Source: a bacterium
GTDB taxonomy: Bacteria > Electryoneota > RPQS01
DNA: 7,824 nt
NCBI GenBank assembly: GCA_018814465.1
Contig: JAHIZR010000113.1
Span: forward strand, 1-7,824
Direction of reading: 5' to 3'
In this document: piece by piece, positions 5,292 through 7,824 of the stretch
How the letters are laid out: each line of letters starts with the position of its first letter
Numbering within the stretch: position 1 is the first letter of the stretch
Program-made: the position numbers and the translations under genes
Notes under the pieces: model-generated
The model's database searches: none
Told to the model about the DNA's origin: nothing
Seen by the model: only the letters and a program-made list of their open reading frames with translations

Positions 5292-6191
5292 ATGAGCACT
5301 AGGATTAATCACAACCTGCTGTCGCTGTCTGGTCAACGAGCAATCTGGGCTTCTCAGAATGATCTTGACTCGGCTGTCCAACGACTCTCCAGCGGTCTGC
5401 GCATCAACTACGCTTGGGATGACCCAACCGGATTGGGAATCTCCGAACGTCTGAGATCGACGATCGTTGGCCAGCAGGAAGCGGAAAAGAACGCAAATTA
5501 CAATGTCAATGCGCTGCAGACAGCGGAAGGTTCGCTGGCTGTCATTGATGAGAAGCTGATTAGAATGCGCGCCATCGCGGTTCAGGCTTCGAATGGCGTG
5601 TTGACGGCTCTGGATCGGCAAGTTGCCAATGTCGAATTCCAGCAACTGAAATCCGAAGTCGATCGAATCGCGCGGACGTCGAACTATAACGGGTTCTATC
5701 TGTTGGATGGTTCCCGTGCAGCTTCGACCGCGAATACCGATTCAACTCTGGCGCTCGGCTTCAGCGGTGTTTCCACCGCCGGAAACTCCGGAGCAATCAA
5801 GTTCCATATCGGCGAAAATAATGTCGCCGGATTGGACTACTACTATCTGAATATCGGCGGCATGACTTCTTCGGCGCTCGGACTCGATGCCATGCAGGTG
5901 TCCGACACGGCTTCCGCCCAATCTGCGGTGGAAACCCTGATCGCTGCTATCAATTCGAAGGATACCGTCCGTACATTCCTCGGCTCAATGGTCGAAAGAC
6001 TTCAGAATACTATTCTGAATCTCAAGATCGAGCGCGAAAATGCGACGGCTTCCGAATCACAGGTCCGGGACGCTGATTTCGCTGAAGAAATGTCGAACTT
6101 CACCCGCGCTCAGATTCTGATGCAAACGGGTGTCTCGATGCTGTCTACAGCGAACAGTCTGCCAACTATCGTGGCGCAGCTCGTCGGCTAA
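5292..6191 (+). CDS. fliC: Flagellin 2 (filament subunit)
   Basis: This is a second 299-residue flagellin, colinear without gaps with flagellin 1 and differing at 51 positions by direct comparison. The ends are most conserved: residues 31-50, 111-120, 131-140 and 261-270 are identical. Change is densest at 163-168 and 199-226, the surface-exposed middle. It has the same Trp19 and Trp42 and the same lack of D2/D3 domains. Codons differ widely between the copies, so the duplication is not recent or very recently converted. It has its own sigma-28 promoter and a structured leader with a strong but occludable ribosome site, which suggests separate timing or level from flagellin 1. The gene following the next gap is fliD. 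Either copy could be the major filament subunit; the dedicated promoter and strong ribosome site favour this one. The symbol is generic. Confidence 0.97.
   Translation: MSTRINHNLLSLSGQRAIWASQNDLDSAVQRLSSGLRINYAWDDPTGLGISERLRSTIVGQQEAEKNANYNVNALQTAEGSLAVIDEKLIRMRAIAVQASNGVLTALDRQVANVEFQQLKSEVDRIARTSNYNGFYLLDGSRAASTANTDSTLALGFSGVSTAGNSGAIKFHIGENNVAGLDYYYLNIGGMTSSALGLDAMQVSDTASAQSAVETLIAAINSKDTVRTFLGSMVERLQNTILNLKIERENATASESQVRDADFAEEMSNFTRAQILMQTGVSMLSTANSLPTIVAQLVG
5799..5826 (+). repeat. Longest identical block shared by the two flagellin genes (copy 2)
   Basis: This is the partner of 2488-2515: 28 identical bases in direct orientation, about 3.3 kb apart. Recombination between the pair would remove the chaperone-like gene, the amidotransferase gene and one flagellin, leaving a chimeric flagellin. 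Confidence 0.8.
6001..6019 (+). repeat. Perfect 8-bp inverted repeat inside flagellin 2
   Basis: TTCAGAAT (6001-6008) and ATTCTGAA (6012-6019) surround a loop ACT. The position in the protein matches the palindrome in flagellin 1. Both arms are unchanged although synonymous codons differ in much of the flanking sequence. Confidence 0.55.
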
Positions 6192-6217
6192 GGGTAGCTT
6201 TGTTCCTGAAGCTGCGC
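6174..6217 (+). terminator. Stem-loop across the flagellin 2 stop codon (possible terminator or mRNA 3' stabiliser)
   Basis: GCGCAGCT (6174-6181) and AGCTGCGC (6210-6217) are perfect 8-bp reverse complements. Within the 28-nt loop a second small hairpin forms, GCTA (6187-6190) with TAGC (6195-6198), holding the stop codon. No U-run follows, so it is not a classical intrinsic terminator. It may protect the flagellin message from 3' decay or reduce read-through into fliD. Low certainty. Confidence 0.35.
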
Positions 6218-6232
6218 GCTGCAAACGGTCCG

Positions 6233-6268
6233 TAACCGCGGCAATCATTCGCCGCCCATAATCGGTTA
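6233..6268 (+). promoter_or_regulatory. Inverted repeats and weak sigma-28-like -10 element before fliD
   Basis: TAACCG (6233-6238) is the reverse complement of CGGTTA (6263-6268). Nested inside, GCGGC (6238-6242) pairs with GCCGC (6251-6255) around an 8-nt loop, sharing base 6238. GCCCATAA at 6254-6261 matches the sigma-28 -10 box at 7 of 8 positions, but only TAAC at 6233, 13 nt upstream of a normal spacing position, resembles a -35. fliD may have its own weak promoter here or rely on read-through. Confidence 0.25.
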
Positions 6269-6295
6269 ACGCGTGTAGTTATTTCAGGAGTCTCT

Positions 6296-7824
6296 ATGTC
6301 TACTCCGACTTCCTCGGTCTCCGGACTCGTCTCCGGTATCGACTGGGAATCGACTATCGCTCAATTAATGCAGATCGAACGGCGACGTGTCTCGCTGCTC
6401 GAAACCAGAAAGAGCGAAAACGACACAAAGCTGAACCTGTGGTCTCAGATTCAGTCCAAAGTGGCGGCCCTGCAAGGCGTTGCCGAAGGAATGGATAAAA
6501 AATCTGAGTTCGCGGTCAAAGCGGCATCCTCCTCCGATGCAACTCGGGTTGGTGTCTCCGCGACGGCCGCCGCCGCGGAGGGCGCTCACACCGTAGAAGT
6601 CCTCAGCCTGGCTAAGTCGCACAGACTTGCTTCGCAGGGCTGGGCAGATAAAAGCACTACCGGCGTCGGCGATAGTGGTGGTGATCTCGTCATCGAGATC
6701 AATGGCAACACCATTACTATCTCCGACGCCGACCTCTCTTCGGACACCACGCTCGAACAGCTGCGCAACCTTATCAACTCCTCCGCCGATAATGACGGAT
6801 ATGTTACTGCATCTATTCTCGATGACGGTTCCGATACAAATAACTATCGGCTCGTCATCACCGCCGATGACACCGGCGCTGATAATGAGATCATTATCTC
6901 AAGCAATCCCACTAACCTCGATTTCGCAAACAACAGCATTGACGATGCTGAAACCGAAACCAACTGGACCGGAACTTCTGCCATCACAACTTCCGGAACC
7001 TATTCGGGAACGACCAATAAACAGTTCTTCTTCACTATCGCTGGAACAGGCACGCAAACCATCGGCTCCGGCGATATCACGGTTGATTGGGTTGACAGCC
7101 TTGGCAACACCGGCTCAATCCTGATTCCCAACGGCTATTCCGGAAGCGCGATCTCGGTGGCCGAAGGCGTGGAACTCTCCTTCGGAGCGGGTGACCTTGA
7201 AGCCGGAGAAACCTTCAGCGTTGATGTTACGACACCTGAACTGACGGCTGCCCAAGATGCGCAAATCCGCATCGACAGCATCTATATGTCTAAGGATTCC
7301 AACAGCATCACAGATGTTCTTGAAGGAGTTACTATCGATCTGATGTCGGCTGAAGCAGGTGAAGAGATCGAAATCACGATCAACAATGATGTCGCAGCCG
7401 TTAAAAATAAGATCCAGGCGCTGGTGGATGCCTATAATTCGCTCGTACAGGATATCTCAACTTTCACCGCTTATGATGAAGAAAACGAATCGGCAGCTCC
7501 CCTGCTCGGAGACGGTTTCCTGACCGGGATTCGCTCCAGCCTCGCTTCCATCGTCAGCGCGATGGTTGTGCAGCTCCCCGACAGCGCTACCTATGACAGT
7601 CTGGCAAGCGCCGGCGTGCTCTCTTCTACAAGAGGCCTGTTAACCATCGATGATGACGCGTTGGATGAAGCGCTCGAAAACAACTTCGACGATATCGTGG
7701 ATCTGTTCACGGAGTCCTTCTCTTCGGAAGACGGTAAAATCTTCCTCGCGGGCACGAACAACAGCACGCAGGGCGGTGAATACTCGCTTGTCGTTAACTA
7801 TGACGGCAGCGGTCAAATGACCTC
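6296..7824 (+). CDS. fliD: Flagellar hook-associated protein 2 (filament cap), 3' end outside the window
   Basis: The frame is open for 509 residues to the window end. Residues 8-30 (VSGLVSGIDWEST, QLMQIERRR) are the FliD N-terminal signature; the N-terminal domain reaches about residue 107 (VEVLSLAKSHRLAS). Residues 318-365 (AAQDAQIRID, SNSITDVLEGVTIDL) begin the FliD C-terminal domain, followed by a helix (VDAYNSLVQDI, 377-387) and LDEALENNFDDIVDLF. FliD forms the cap at the filament tip under which exported flagellin folds. Residues 224-312 (NWTGTSAITTSGTYSGTTNK onward) are an extra beta-rich, Thr/Gly/Ser-rich segment, and after residue 475 another begins (TQGGEYSLVVNYDGSG), so the protein is longer than the ~470-residue Salmonella FliD. 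The ribosome site is CAGGAG at 6285-6290, 5 nt before ATG. Base composition is like the neighbours. Confidence 0.95.
   Translation, partial: MSTPTSSVSGLVSGIDWESTIAQLMQIERRRVSLLETRKSENDTKLNLWSQIQSKVAALQGVAEGMDKKSEFAVKAASSSDATRVGVSATAAAAEGAHTVEVLSLAKSHRLASQGWADKSTTGVGDSGGDLVIEINGNTITISDADLSSDTTLEQLRNLINSSADNDGYVTASILDDGSDTNNYRLVITADDTGADNEIIISSNPTNLDFANNSIDDAETETNWTGTSAITTSGTYSGTTNKQFFFTIAGTGTQTIGSGDITVDWVDSLGNTGSILIPNGYSGSAISVAEGVELSFGAGDLEAGETFSVDVTTPELTAAQDAQIRIDSIYMSKDSNSITDVLEGVTIDLMSAEAGEEIEITINNDVAAVKNKIQALVDAYNSLVQDISTFTAYDEENESAAPLLGDGFLTGIRSSLASIVSAMVVQLPDSATYDSLASAGVLSSTRGLLTIDDDALDEALENNFDDIVDLFTESFSSEDGKIFLAGTNNSTQGGEYSLVVNYDGSGQMT

Noticed and set aside
5028..5645. 205-codon open frame on the minus strand across the end of the amidotransferase gene and the start of flagellin 2
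   Set aside because: It lies antisense to two clear genes and to the sigma-28 promoter, has no recognisable motif, and its composition fits a frame shadow.
6627..7124. 165-codon open frame on the plus strand inside fliD
   Set aside because: It is an out-of-frame shadow of FliD, Ser/Thr/Pro-rich in the way such shadows are, and the FliD frame has clear family motifs throughout.
1..7824. CRISPR array, tRNA, rRNA, transposase or phage attachment site
   Set aside because: No regularly spaced repeats, cloverleaf, transposase motifs or terminal inverted repeats were seen on either strand.

Overview
The window is a stretch of late flagellar genes, all on the + strand, from a flagellated and probably Gram-negative bacterium. 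The evidence is a GT9 (heptosyltransferase-fold) glycosyltransferase tail, two short flagellins, an export-chaperone-like protein, the filament cap protein FliD, and sigma-28-type promoters in two intergenic gaps. I cannot name the species. The flagellins carry an unusual N-terminal signature (INYAWDDPTGLGISE) and the base composition is roughly balanced. Gene order does not match enteric or Bacillus clusters.

Layout: (1) 1-837 is the 3' part of a GT9 glycosyltransferase with a long helical C-terminal extension. It overlaps by 26 bp a 206-residue unknown protein (812-1432) that looks like a small beta-grasp-like head on a helical tail. (2) The gap 1433-1583 holds a sigma-28-like promoter and, directly downstream, a strong imperfect dyad. 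A 117-residue MerR-type DNA-binding protein (1584-1937) follows, then flagellin 1 (1981-2880), a FlgN/FliT-like protein (2898-3311) and a glutamine-dependent asparagine-synthetase-family amidotransferase (3314-5140). These genes are tightly packed and probably form one transcription unit. (3) The gap 5141-5291 holds a near-consensus sigma-28 promoter and a structured leader whose Shine-Dalgarno sequence lies inside a hairpin. It precedes flagellin 2 (5292-6191, 83% identical to flagellin 1). (4) A stem-loop spans the flagellin 2 stop codon. A 104-bp gap then leads to fliD (6296 to beyond the window end).

How the genes may work together: the two flagellins build the filament and FliD caps it. 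The FlgN/FliT-like protein probably chaperones a filament or hook-associated protein. The GT9 protein and the AsnB-like amidotransferase are good candidates for a filament or surface-glycan modification pathway, because an amidotransferase between two flagellin genes is not explained by housekeeping asparagine synthesis. The MerR-type protein, itself behind a sigma-28-like promoter and beside a flagellin, is a candidate late flagellar regulator. The most interesting part is the regulatory architecture. Two nearly duplicate flagellins sit under different control: one lies downstream of a regulator gene with a plain leader, the other has its own promoter and a leader able to hide its ribosome binding site.
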